A DNA stretch of 42,808 nt, from NCBI GenBank assembly GCA_905235115.1, contig CAJOKT010000011.1:1-42808 (forward strand), written 5' to 3'. This document shows positions 24,662-32,146 of this stretch, in pieces (positions within the stretch are counted from its first letter, which is position 1; every line of letters starts with the position of its first letter). A program made the position numbers and the translations under genes. The notes under the pieces were generated by a model. That model did no database searches and was not told the DNA's origin. It was given only the letters and a program-made list of their open reading frames with translations. Source of the stretch: an uncultured Peptostreptococcaceae bacterium (GTDB lineage Bacteria; Bacillota; Clostridia; Peptostreptococcales; Anaerovoracaceae).

Positions 24662-24970
24662 CTACAGTCTGCAGAGCGCCAGAATGTTCTCCTTGGGAAT
24701 GACGCCGACGGACTTCTCGATGGCTTCGCCGCCTTCGAAGTAGATCAGGGTGGGGATGCTCATGACGCCGAACTGCATGGCAAGCTCCGACTCGTCGTCC
24801 ACGTTGATCTTGCCCACTTTGAGTTCGGGATGTTCCTCAGCCACTTCATCCACAACGGGGCTCAGCATGCGGCAGGGGCCGCACCAACTTGCCCAGAAAT
24901 CGATGAGCACCGGCTTCTCTGACTTGAGAACTTCTGTTTCAAAATTATCTTTGGTAATTGCAACTGGCAT
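24662..24970 (-). CDS. trxA: Thioredoxin
   Basis: A 102-residue thioredoxin. The redox motif WCGPC is in FWASWCGPCRML, and the cis-proline in MSIPTLIYF. The start is the ATG at 24970, preceded by AAGGAGG; a longer frame reaching 25126 adds 52 residues with no thioredoxin similarity and overlaps the promoter. It reduces disulfides of cytoplasmic proteins such as ribonucleotide reductase. A 36-residue membrane smORF follows in the same direction. Confidence 0.95.
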   Translation of the reverse strand: MPVAITKDNFETEVLKSEKPVLIDFWASWCGPCRMLSPVVDEVAEEHPELKVGKINVDDESELAMQFGVMSIPTLIYFEGGEAIEKSVGVIPKENILALCRL

Positions 24971-25020
24971 ATTTTCCTCCTTAATGGCTTGCGCCCTTGT
25001 AATTCCTGACTTACGTGAGT

Positions 25021-25050
25021 ATTTTACCCCATAAGAGAGGGTGTAAACAA
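25021..25050 (-). promoter_or_regulatory. Promoter of thioredoxin (minus strand)
   Basis: On the minus strand TTGTTT and TAAAAT are 18 nt apart, about 50 nt before the ATG. A GCGCAAAA motif (25056-25063) lies just upstream. Confidence 0.55.
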
Positions 25051-25127
25051 GCCCTGCGCAAAAAACTTTTGTGGCGGGACGTGCAGGGATGCGTGCAGGT
25101 GCGAGCACGGCTCTCATCAATTGCATA

Positions 25128-25156
25128 TTGGAAAAACCGCCGCTGCGGTGTATAAT
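25128..25156 (+). promoter_or_regulatory. Promoter of the crotonase gene
   Basis: TTGGAA and TATAAT, separated by 17 nt, with TG directly before the -10 region. The ATG lies 72 nt downstream. Confidence 0.75.
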
Positions 25157-25227
25157 GGCTGTGTGGGAGGGGAGGAGCCCCGCACCACGCCAAAAGGATG
25201 ATCACTGGACTAAATAAGGAGAGAAAA

Positions 25228-26004
25228 ATGTACGAAACACTCAAATATGAAGTGAACGGAAACATCGCGACTGTCACCATTTCGAGAGAGCAGGCGCTGA
25301 ACGCACTGAACAGGCAGGTGCTGGAGGATCTCGACAAGGTGCTCGATGAGATAAAATCTGATAAAGACGTGCGCGGCCTCATCATCACAGGCGCCGGCAG
25401 GTCGTTCGTGGCCGGCGCGGACATCGCCGCCATGAGCACGATGAATGAGCAGGAAGGCTTTGACTTCGGCGTATTCGGCGCGGGAGTTTTCAGGAAGATC
25501 GAGCTTCTGGACATCCCCGTCATCGCTGCGGTCAACGGATTCGCGCTGGGTGGCGGCTGCGAGCTCGCCATGGCCACCGACTACATCGTGGCCAGCGAAA
25601 AGGCCAAGTTCGGCCAGCCCGAGGCGGGCCTGGGCATCACTCCGGGCTTCGGCGGGACCCAGAGACTGGCCAGGAAGATCGGCGTCTCCAAGGCCAAGGA
25701 GTTGATCTTCAGCGCCAGGGTCACCGGCGCACAGGAAGCCTACGAACTGGGCCTGGTGGACAAGTTGGTTGCTCCGGAAGAGCTGATGGACACGGTGAAT
25801 GCCATCATGGCCTCCTTCGTGAAAAACGCCCCCATCGCCGTGGCCAACTGCAAAAAAGCCATCGACGAGGGTTATCAGCTTGACATCGACGGCGGCGTTC
25901 GCGTGGAAAACAAGTACTTCGGCAAGTGCTTCGCCACCGAGGACCAGAAAGAAGGCATGGCCGCCTTCCTGGAGAAGCGCCCCGCGGAGTTCAGGAACAA
26001 ATAA
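25228..26004 (+). CDS. crt: Enoyl-CoA hydratase / crotonase
   Basis: A 258-residue crotonase-fold enzyme that hydrates 2-enoyl-CoA, in clostridia usually crotonyl-CoA to 3-hydroxybutyryl-CoA. The oxyanion-hole regions are FVAGADIAAM and NGFALGGGCELAMATD. The two catalytic glutamates are in GGGCE and GQPEAGLGITPG. I use the ATG at 25228 (AAGGAGAG site); the ATG at 25198 lacks one. It stands alone between promoter and terminator, without the hbd, thl or bcd genes that often surround crt. Exact chain-length specificity is not visible. Confidence 0.9.
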   Translation: MYETLKYEVNGNIATVTISREQALNALNRQVLEDLDKVLDEIKSDKDVRGLIITGAGRSFVAGADIAAMSTMNEQEGFDFGVFGAGVFRKIELLDIPVIAAVNGFALGGGCELAMATDYIVASEKAKFGQPEAGLGITPGFGGTQRLARKIGVSKAKELIFSARVTGAQEAYELGLVDKLVAPEELMDTVNAIMASFVKNAPIAVANCKKAIDEGYQLDIDGGVRVENKYFGKCFATEDQKEGMAAFLEKRPAEFRNK

Positions 26005-26019
26005 ATATATATTTGTGTG

Positions 26020-26047
26020 AAAAGAGGCGCCCCGGGGTGCCTCTTTT
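26020..26047 (+). terminator. Intrinsic terminator after crotonase
   Basis: AAAAGAGGCGCC with GGTGCCTCTTTT (one G.T pair), CCGG loop. The flanking A4/T4 tracts make it work in both directions. Confidence 0.75.
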
Positions 26048-26205
26048 CGGCGGGATGGAGGCGGATGCAGGCCGCGAGCGGATGTTTCGCGAAGGTCCGG
26101 CCCGCTGCCCAAAAAATCATCTTCCTTTCAACCTTTCTTTAAGGTTCGCCTGATAATTTGGTACCATCAAATAGAGAACCTTTTAAAAACAGGGAGGGTC
26201 AAACA

Positions 26206-27486
26206 ATGAAAATCAAAAGATTTTTGGCCGCGATCCTGGCCGCTGTAATGGTTTTCACCATGGCGGCCTGCGGGGCGGCACAGGATACACAGACAGAAAC
26301 AAACGCTGAAACGGAGGCGCAGGAGACAACAGCCACAACGCCATATGAGGCGGTGGTGACCTCCGTCGACGGTGTCTATGAGAACTCGGTGATCGACACT
26401 GCAGACATGTTCACGGAGCGCGATCTCACGCAGAATGCGGACCTGACGGACGCGGTGTACTACACGGTATCCGACGGGCAGGACGTCGAGATCACAGAAG
26501 CGGGAGTCTATGTGCTCCAGGGCATGGCTGCCAATGTGACGGTCAGAGTGGACTGCGCCGACGACAACGCCAAGGTGCAGCTGGTGCTGGACGGTGTGAC
26601 GATAACCAATGATTCCGCCCCTGCCATATATGTGCTCAGCGCGGACAAGGTCTTCGTCACAACGACAGAGGGCAGTGTCAACACCCTGAAGGTCACCGGA
26701 ACATTCCAGGCGGACGGGGACACCAACCTTGACGGTGTGATCTTCTCAAAAGACGACCTGGTGCTGAACGGTCTGGGCACCCTGGTGATCACATCAACTG
26801 ATCACGCGGTGGTATCCAAGGACGGCCTCAAGGTCACCGGCGGGACCTACGAGTTCACGGTACAGGGCGACTGCCTCACCGCTCATGACTACATCGAGAT
26901 CGCAGACGGAACATTCAGCTTTAAAGGAGATGACTGCATCAAGGCTGAGGACGATGACGACGATACCATCGGCTATGTATACATCCTCGGAGGCACCTTC
27001 ATAATCGATGCGGCAGACGACGGCATACACGCCACCACATACCTAGAGATAGACGGAGGCACCTTCAATATCTCCGCGTCTGAGGGCCTGGAAGCCACCT
27101 ATGTGCAGCTTAACGGCGGCGACGTCACCATCTATGCCACGGACGACGGCATCAACGGGGCGCAGAAGTCCGCATCCGTCCGGTGCACAGTTGAATTCAA
27201 CGGCGGAACCTACGATATCTCCATGGGACAGGGAGACACCGACGCTGTGGACGTGAACGGGGACCTTTATATCACGGGCGGTGAGATCAACATTGTTGCG
27301 CAGTCACCCTTCGACTTCGACGGGCAGGTATATTTCACCGGAGGCACCGTTTCAGCAAACGGTCAGCAGCTCACCACTATCACGTCTCAGATGATGGGCG
27401 GCGGCCCCGGAGGCGGTAAGATGGGCGGCGGCCCCGGAGGCATGGGCGGAGGTCCCGGCCAGGGCCAGGGAGGTCCCTGGGGCTGA
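26206..27486 (+). CDS. Secreted lipoprotein with a beta-helical carbohydrate-binding domain (DUF4353/Cthe_2159-like)
   Basis: A 426-residue exported lipoprotein. The signal peptide ends in a lipobox TMAAC with Cys22, followed by a Thr/Glu/Gln linker. Residues ~60-400 are repeats of the type GGTFxIxxxDDGIxA, the right-handed beta-helix pattern of the Cthe_2159 carbohydrate-binding family. Members bind acidic polysaccharide or cellulose. The last ~35 residues are rich in Gly, Pro and Met. The start at 26206 has an AGGGAGGG site. A cell-surface polysaccharide-binding role is likely, but the ligand is not known. Confidence 0.82.
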   Translation: MKIKRFLAAILAAVMVFTMAACGAAQDTQTETNAETEAQETTATTPYEAVVTSVDGVYENSVIDTADMFTERDLTQNADLTDAVYYTVSDGQDVEITEAGVYVLQGMAANVTVRVDCADDNAKVQLVLDGVTITNDSAPAIYVLSADKVFVTTTEGSVNTLKVTGTFQADGDTNLDGVIFSKDDLVLNGLGTLVITSTDHAVVSKDGLKVTGGTYEFTVQGDCLTAHDYIEIADGTFSFKGDDCIKAEDDDDDTIGYVYILGGTFIIDAADDGIHATTYLEIDGGTFNISASEGLEATYVQLNGGDVTIYATDDGINGAQKSASVRCTVEFNGGTYDISMGQGDTDAVDVNGDLYITGGEINIVAQSPFDFDGQVYFTGGTVSANGQQLTTITSQMMGGGPGGGKMGGGPGGMGGGPGQGQGGPWG

Positions 27487-27533
27487 TGTCCGGCAAAATA
27501 CATGATCTTCAAACTTAACGATACCTTTCGATC

Positions 27534-27563
27534 AAGGCCCTCCGGCTCCTGCCGGAGGGCCTT
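27534..27563 (+). terminator. Terminator-like hairpin after the beta-helix lipoprotein gene
   Basis: A perfect 13-bp stem AAGGCCCTCCGGC with GCCGGAGGGCCTT, loop TCCT, followed by a CT-rich stretch rather than a clean T-run. Confidence 0.65.
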
Positions 27564-27567
27564 CCTC

Positions 27568-27596
27568 TTGAATATTGGGCGCGCAGGGGGTAAAAT
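27568..27596 (+). promoter_or_regulatory. Promoter of pepT
   Basis: TTGAAT and TAAAAT separated by 17 nt. Start of transcription would be about 185 nt upstream of the ATG, giving an unusually long leader. Confidence 0.55.
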
Positions 27597-27636
27597 CAGG
27601 ACATGGAGAGCGAAATGTTTTGCGCTGATGTGCGAT

Positions 27637-27664
27637 CCATGCGCAAAAAACATGTTTTGCATGG
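27637..27664 (+). other. Bulged hairpin in the pepT leader
   Basis: CCATG and CAAAA on the 5' arm pair with TTTTG and CATGG, leaving a two-base CG bulge, around loop AACATG. It combines a GCGCAAAA motif with an opposed TTTTGC. Confidence 0.5.
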
Positions 27665-27786
27665 TAACCGGTGCACGGAAGCGCTGAAATTGCGCAAAAA
27701 GTGCATAATTCGTCAACGACGTAACAATTAAACGACAGGATGTCAGACCGCGCACGCCGCGCGACGCGCGCCGAGGAGAGAAAATC

Positions 27787-29046
27787 ATGGACCCCACACT
27801 TAAGGAGAGACTTGCAGAAAGATTTTACAGATATTCGGAGATCGCCAGCCAGAGCGATCCCTCGAACCCGGCGATCCCGTCGTCCCGGGGACAGTGGGAG
27901 ATGGCGGAGCTTCTCAGAAAGGAGCTGGAGAGGCTGGGACTCACCGAGGTCTCGGCAGACGAGCACGGCATAGTTTACGGGCATCTTCCCGCACGCCTCA
28001 GCCCGGGCCACGCACCGGTTCCCGCAGTTGGCTGGTGCTGCCACATGGATACGGTGGCGGTGGGGCTGGAACCTCAGGTGCACCCTCTGATGATCCGTAA
28101 TTATCAGGGAGGCGACATCCTCCAGAATCCTGAGAAGCAGCTTTATATAAGAGCGGCGGAGCACCCCGAACTCAGCGATTACATCGGTCAGGACATAATA
28201 GTCTCCGACGGCACCTCGGTGCTGGGGGCGGACAATAAGGCGGCTGTGGCCAACATCATGACTGCCCTGGAGATCCTTCAGGAGGACCCTGAGAGGGAGC
28301 ACGGGGACATCTACATCGCCTTCACCCCCGACGAGGAGACCGGGCTGAGAGGCGCCAAGCTCATGGACTTTTCAAGGTTCCCTGTGGAGTTCGCCTACAC
28401 CATCGACTGCTGCGAGCAGGGGGAGGTGGTCTATGAGACCTTCAACGCCGGGGAGGCGGTGCTCACGGTAAAGGGCATCTCCGCACATCCCATGAGCGCC
28501 AAGAACAATCTGGTCAACGCCTGCATGGTGATGCGGGACTACGCGGATCTCCTGGACAAGGCAGAGGTGCCGGAGCACACGGAGATCAGGGAGGGCTACC
28601 TGTGGGTGTCCGAAATGTACTCTGACGGGGTAACCGGCAAGGTGGTCATCGACATCCGTGACCACGACCGTGCAAAATACGAGCATCGCAAGCGGGTCCT
28701 TCAGGAGGCCCTTGAGATCGTAAGGCTCAGGTATCCAAGGGCGGAGATCTCTCTTGAAATGAAGGACATATACGGAAACATACTGGACGCTCTGACTGAT
28801 GAGAACAGGGAGTGCGTGGATCTTTTGCTTGAAGCTCTCAGGGAAGTGGGAGTCGCGCCGAAGATCAAGGCTATGAGGGGAGGCACCGACGGGTCGTTCA
28901 TATCCACAAAGGGTATACCCACGCCCAACTATTTCACAGGGGCTCTGAACTTCCATTCGTCCGCGGAGTTCCTGCCCATGGACGCCTTCGAGAATGCCCT
29001 CAGGGTGACGCTTAAACTGGCGGAGCTCATCGCCTCCAGGGGATAG
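27787..29046 (+). CDS. pepT: Peptidase T (M20B tripeptidase)
   Basis: A 419-residue M20 metallopeptidase that removes the N-terminal residue from tripeptides. Zinc-site motifs are seen in order: CCHMDTV (His, Asp), GADNKAA (bridging Asp), TPDEETG (catalytic Glu-Glu), the TIDCCEQGE region (ligand Asp) and LNFHSSAE (final His). RGGTDGSF and GIPTPN are also typical of PepT. Length fits the family. The ATG at 27787 follows a GAGGAGAG site. Expression may depend on the long leader with inverted repeats. Confidence 0.93.
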   Translation: MDPTLKERLAERFYRYSEIASQSDPSNPAIPSSRGQWEMAELLRKELERLGLTEVSADEHGIVYGHLPARLSPGHAPVPAVGWCCHMDTVAVGLEPQVHPLMIRNYQGGDILQNPEKQLYIRAAEHPELSDYIGQDIIVSDGTSVLGADNKAAVANIMTALEILQEDPEREHGDIYIAFTPDEETGLRGAKLMDFSRFPVEFAYTIDCCEQGEVVYETFNAGEAVLTVKGISAHPMSAKNNLVNACMVMRDYADLLDKAEVPEHTEIREGYLWVSEMYSDGVTGKVVIDIRDHDRAKYEHRKRVLQEALEIVRLRYPRAEISLEMKDIYGNILDALTDENRECVDLLLEALREVGVAPKIKAMRGGTDGSFISTKGIPTPNYFTGALNFHSSAEFLPMDAFENALRVTLKLAELIASRG

Positions 29047-29063
29047 ATTTTCCAAAACAGTAT

Positions 29064-29138
29064 AAAATCCCCTTCCGTCGGTATGGAAATGCCGGATACG
29101 TTGTGGTATAATCACTTTGTATACGATAAGGGGATTTT
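29064..29138 (+). other. 11-bp inverted repeat enclosing a promoter, upstream of the zinc-ribbon gene
   Basis: AAAATCCCCTT (29064-29074) and AAGGGGATTTT (29128-29138), the latter continuing into a T-rich stretch. It could be the pepT terminator with a 53-nt loop. A -10 TATAAT (29107-29112) lies in the loop with a weak -35 TGGAAA 17 nt upstream, so a transcript from there would start inside the repeat. Confidence 0.5.
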
Positions 29139-29165
29139 TTGTTTTTTGAGAAAGGGGAGGAAATA

Positions 29166-30434
29166 ATGAAATATTGTTCCAGATGCGGGAATGTACTGAC
29201 TGAAAAGGATGTTTTCTGCTCCAAGTGCGGGGCGAAGGCTTCAAGATATGCGGTGTCTTCCGGGGACGGAGCCGGGGAGAACAGCACAGCCGAAAAGAAG
29301 GCTGCGCTCATCGGCGAGAGCGTTCCCGGCGCAAGATACACCGCCGCCGTTGAAAAGAATGCCATCGGGGTCACCGAATACCTGAGGAGGGCAGCGGACC
29401 TGGAGCTCATGAGATACGGCATCAATCGCATCGGCTGGAGCCTTGAGATGAAGGAAGCCGAGACGGTGAAAAAGGTGGAGGCCGAGGACGAGGCCATCAA
29501 GTCCTTCCGGGAAAAAGAAGAAAACGTAGAAAAGAGAATAAACGACTACCAGAAGAGGGAATACAGGGAGAAGGTATACAGCTTTACTCCCAAACCGGAC
29601 CCAAAGGTCTGCGCCATAGTGTTTGGAGTTTTTATCCTGCTTTATGTGATCCTCCTTCTGGCCAAGGTGAGCTGGGGGATCCTGAAGTTCCCCGGAGCGC
29701 TACTGTTCATCCTGGTGCTTCCGGTGCTGGTGCTTCTCGGCATCGAGGTGTACAAGTACGTCACCGGCAAGTCTGAGCACTTCCGGCGTGAAGAGGAGGC
29801 CAGGGCAGCCTACGAGGAAGAGCAGGAAAAGATCATGGAGAGCACCCTGGAGCTCCTCAACAACGATCTCAGAGATTATCAGAAGATAATCAGAGATCAC
29901 GAAAAGGTGAAGAAGGACCTTCAGGATATCGACTTAAGCGAGATCGACGCGGAGATCGTCAAGAACAACCGGGAGAAGAATGAGACCGAGAATATGCTGG
30001 ACAAGTTCTACGCGCCTCAGGCCCTGAATCCCGAGTACCGCTCCCTGGTGCCCGTGGCCACTCTCTACGAATACTTCAAGAGCGGCAAGGTGAAGGACCT
30101 GACCTCCGGAGACGGCGCCTACAGGGTCTACAAGAAGGAGGCAGGGGAAGGCAAGGTCACGGGAGACCTGCAGGAGCTTTATGCCAGATTTGCGGGAAAA
30201 GGCAAGTCGGAGGATCTGCAGTACGCGGTCTATGACAAGGTGAAGAGCTACGACGACCTGGCCGCCGATCTCATGGCATCCCTTGACGATGCCATAAAGA
30301 AGAGCCACGAAACCGAAGGCGAGCTGAAGACAAGCAGAGAAATGAACAGTTTTTACAGAGGAATGGCAAGAAACAGAGAAAGCCACAGGGAATATGTAGA
30401 AAACGTGGATACATATTCGAGAAACTGGTTCTGA
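29166..30434 (+). CDS. Zinc-ribbon membrane protein with coiled coils, function unknown
   Basis: A 422-residue protein. It begins with a zinc ribbon CSRCGN...CSKCG (C-x2-C-x10-C-x2-C, residues 4-21). A helical charged segment (about 75-140) follows, then two membrane helices (about 147-170 and 175-195) and a long charged coiled-coil region up to about residue 275. The C-terminus is rich in Lys, Glu and Tyr. The start at 29166 has a GGGGAGG site; an upstream ATG at 29139 precedes it and lacks one. No enzymatic motif is visible. It may be a stress or envelope sensor or scaffold, which is speculation. No partner is evident next to it. Confidence 0.7.
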   Translation: MKYCSRCGNVLTEKDVFCSKCGAKASRYAVSSGDGAGENSTAEKKAALIGESVPGARYTAAVEKNAIGVTEYLRRAADLELMRYGINRIGWSLEMKEAETVKKVEAEDEAIKSFREKEENVEKRINDYQKREYREKVYSFTPKPDPKVCAIVFGVFILLYVILLLAKVSWGILKFPGALLFILVLPVLVLLGIEVYKYVTGKSEHFRREEEARAAYEEEQEKIMESTLELLNNDLRDYQKIIRDHEKVKKDLQDIDLSEIDAEIVKNNREKNETENMLDKFYAPQALNPEYRSLVPVATLYEYFKSGKVKDLTSGDGAYRVYKKEAGEGKVTGDLQELYARFAGKGKSEDLQYAVYDKVKSYDDLAADLMASLDDAIKKSHETEGELKTSREMNSFYRGMARNRESHREYVENVDTYSRNWF

Positions 30435-30499
30435 TGAAATAAGGGCGTGACGCCCGCAGAAAACACCCGGCCCCGGGGTCGGAACGGAAAGGAGTCCAA

Positions 30500-31894
30500 A
30501 TGGAAACGACATTAGTAAGAGATCTGTATCGCACGACTGAACTTTACGGCGGCAGGGAGATCCTGGTGAGAGGATGGGTTAGGAACAACCGCAATTCCAA
30601 CAAGTTCGGATTCATAGACCTGAACGACGGGTCGTTCTTCAAGTCAGTGCAGGTGGTATATGAGGAGGACTCCATTGATAATTTCGACGAGATCGCCAGG
30701 TGCTACGTGGGTTCCGGCATTGCAGTGAGAGGGATCCTGACCCTGACCCCGGAGGCCAGGCAGCCCTTCGAGATCAAGGCCAGAGAGGTGGCCGTGGAAG
30801 GAACCTCCACACCGGACTATCCCCTGCAGCCCAAGAGACACTCCAGGGAGTATCTCAGAGAGATCGCGTACCTGAGACCCAGGACCAATACATTCAGCGC
30901 GGTGTTCAGAGTCCGCTCAGTGGTGGCCTACGCCATACACAAGTTCTTCCAGGAGAGGGGCTTCGTATACGTCCACACGCCGATCATCACAGGCTCCGAC
31001 GCTGAGGGCGCCGGCGAGATGTTCAGGGTGACCACCCTGGATCTGGATAACGTGCCCAGGACTGAGGACGGCAAGGTCGATTTCTCCAGGGATTTCTTCG
31101 GGAGATCCGTGAACCTGTCCGTATCAGGCCAGCTGGAGGCGGAGATCTTCGCCCTGGCGTTCAGGGACGTGTACACCTTCGGCCCCACCTTCAGAGCAGA
31201 AAACTCCAACACCGCCCGCCACGCATCCGAGTTCTGGATGATCGAGCCGGAGATGGCTTTCTGCGATCTTGAAGGGGACATGAAGGTCATGGAAGATATG
31301 ATAAAGTACATCATAAGCTACACCCTGGAAAATGCCCCCGAGGAGATGGAGTTCTTCAACAATTTCGTGGACAAAGGCCTCTTTGAGAGACTGAACCACA
31401 TTCTGGGATCCGAGTTCGAGAGGGTGCCCTACACCAGAGCAGTGGAGCTTCTCAAGGCTTCCGGCAAGCAGTTCCAGTATCCCGTCGAGTGGGGCATCGA
31501 CCTTCAGACCGAGCACGAGAGATACCTGACAGAGGAGATCTTCAGGAAACCCATCTTCGTCACAGACTATCCCAAGGATATCAAGGCTTTCTACATGAGG
31601 CTGAACGATGACGGCAAGACCGTGGCCGCCTGCGACTGCCTGGTGCCCGGGGTGGGCGAGATCATTGGCGGCTCTCAGAGAGAGGAGCGCCTGGACGTGC
31701 TCACCGAACGCATCAGAAGCCTGGGCATGAACGAGGATGATTACTGGTGGTACCTGAACCTGAGAAAGTACGGCGGAGTCCAGCACTCCGGCTTCGGCCT
31801 TGGCTTCGACAGGATCATCATGTATCTCACGGGGATCGACAACATCAGAGATGTGCAGCCCTTCCCCAGAACACCCAGAAACGCTGAATATTAA
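30500..31894 (+). CDS. asnS: Asparagine-tRNA ligase
   Basis: A 464-residue class IIb aminoacyl-tRNA synthetase. The N-terminal OB-fold (about 15-110) carries [22 protein letters not shown]. Motif 2 region [21 protein letters not shown] and motif 3 [13 protein letters not shown] are present. The [11 protein letters not shown] segment and RTPRNAEY end are AsnRS-like. It attaches Asn to tRNA-Asn. The start has AAAGGAGT. A short GGGCG/CGCCC hairpin lies in the gap behind the zinc-ribbon gene. Confidence 0.96.
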   Translation: METTLVRDLYRTTELYGGREILVRGWVRNNRNSNKFGFIDLNDGSFFKSVQVVYEEDSIDNFDEIARCYVGSGIAVRGILTLTPEARQPFEIKAREVAVEGTSTPDYPLQPKRHSREYLREIAYLRPRTNTFSAVFRVRSVVAYAIHKFFQERGFVYVHTPIITGSDAEGAGEMFRVTTLDLDNVPRTEDGKVDFSRDFFGRSVNLSVSGQLEAEIFALAFRDVYTFGPTFRAENSNTARHASEFWMIEPEMAFCDLEGDMKVMEDMIKYIISYTLENAPEEMEFFNNFVDKGLFERLNHILGSEFERVPYTRAVELLKASGKQFQYPVEWGIDLQTEHERYLTEEIFRKPIFVTDYPKDIKAFYMRLNDDGKTVAACDCLVPGVGEIIGGSQREERLDVLTERIRSLGMNEDDYWWYLNLRKYGGVQHSGFGLGFDRIIMYLTGIDNIRDVQPFPRTPRNAEY

Positions 31895-31905
31895 AGTCAG
31901 ACATG

Positions 31906-31934
31906 AAGGCGCCCCAAAGATGAGGGCGCCTTTT
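31906..31934 (+). terminator. Intrinsic terminator after asnS
   Basis: AAGGCGCCC with GGGCGCCTT, loop CAAAGATGA, then TT. Confidence 0.8.
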
Positions 31935-32051
31935 CAGCGGAGGGACGTCCTGAAATGAAGTGTTTTGATACAAGACGTACCGGGCGGGCGCGCCTCACAT
32001 CCTGAAACGCGTTTTTTGCGGAGAAGACATGCGGAGGGCCGTAAAAAATCA

Positions 32052-32080
32052 TTGATAATGTACAGGCCCTTTGATATAAT
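32052..32080 (+). promoter_or_regulatory. Promoter of the EF-G-like gene
   Basis: TTGATA and TATAAT separated by 17 nt, 67 nt upstream of the start codon. A near-consensus housekeeping promoter. Confidence 0.85.
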
Positions 32081-32146
32081 CTAGTTTAGGTGTGTGTCGG
32101 TCAGCACACCGTCACAAAGGTATATTATTTCAGGAGGAAAACATAT

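Larger units (their letters stand above)
27487..27786 (+). other. Intergenic region upstream of pepT
   Basis: 300 nt with a terminator-like hairpin (27534-27563), a promoter (27568-27596) and a ~185-nt leader. The leader holds four copies or near-copies of a TTTTGC(GC) motif in alternating orientation and a bulged hairpin (27637-27664). No ORF of coding quality lies in it. Confidence 0.6.

Noticed and set aside
24662-25126. 154-residue version of thioredoxin
   Set aside because: The first 52 residues have no thioredoxin similarity and overlap the promoter; ATG 24970 has AAGGAGG.
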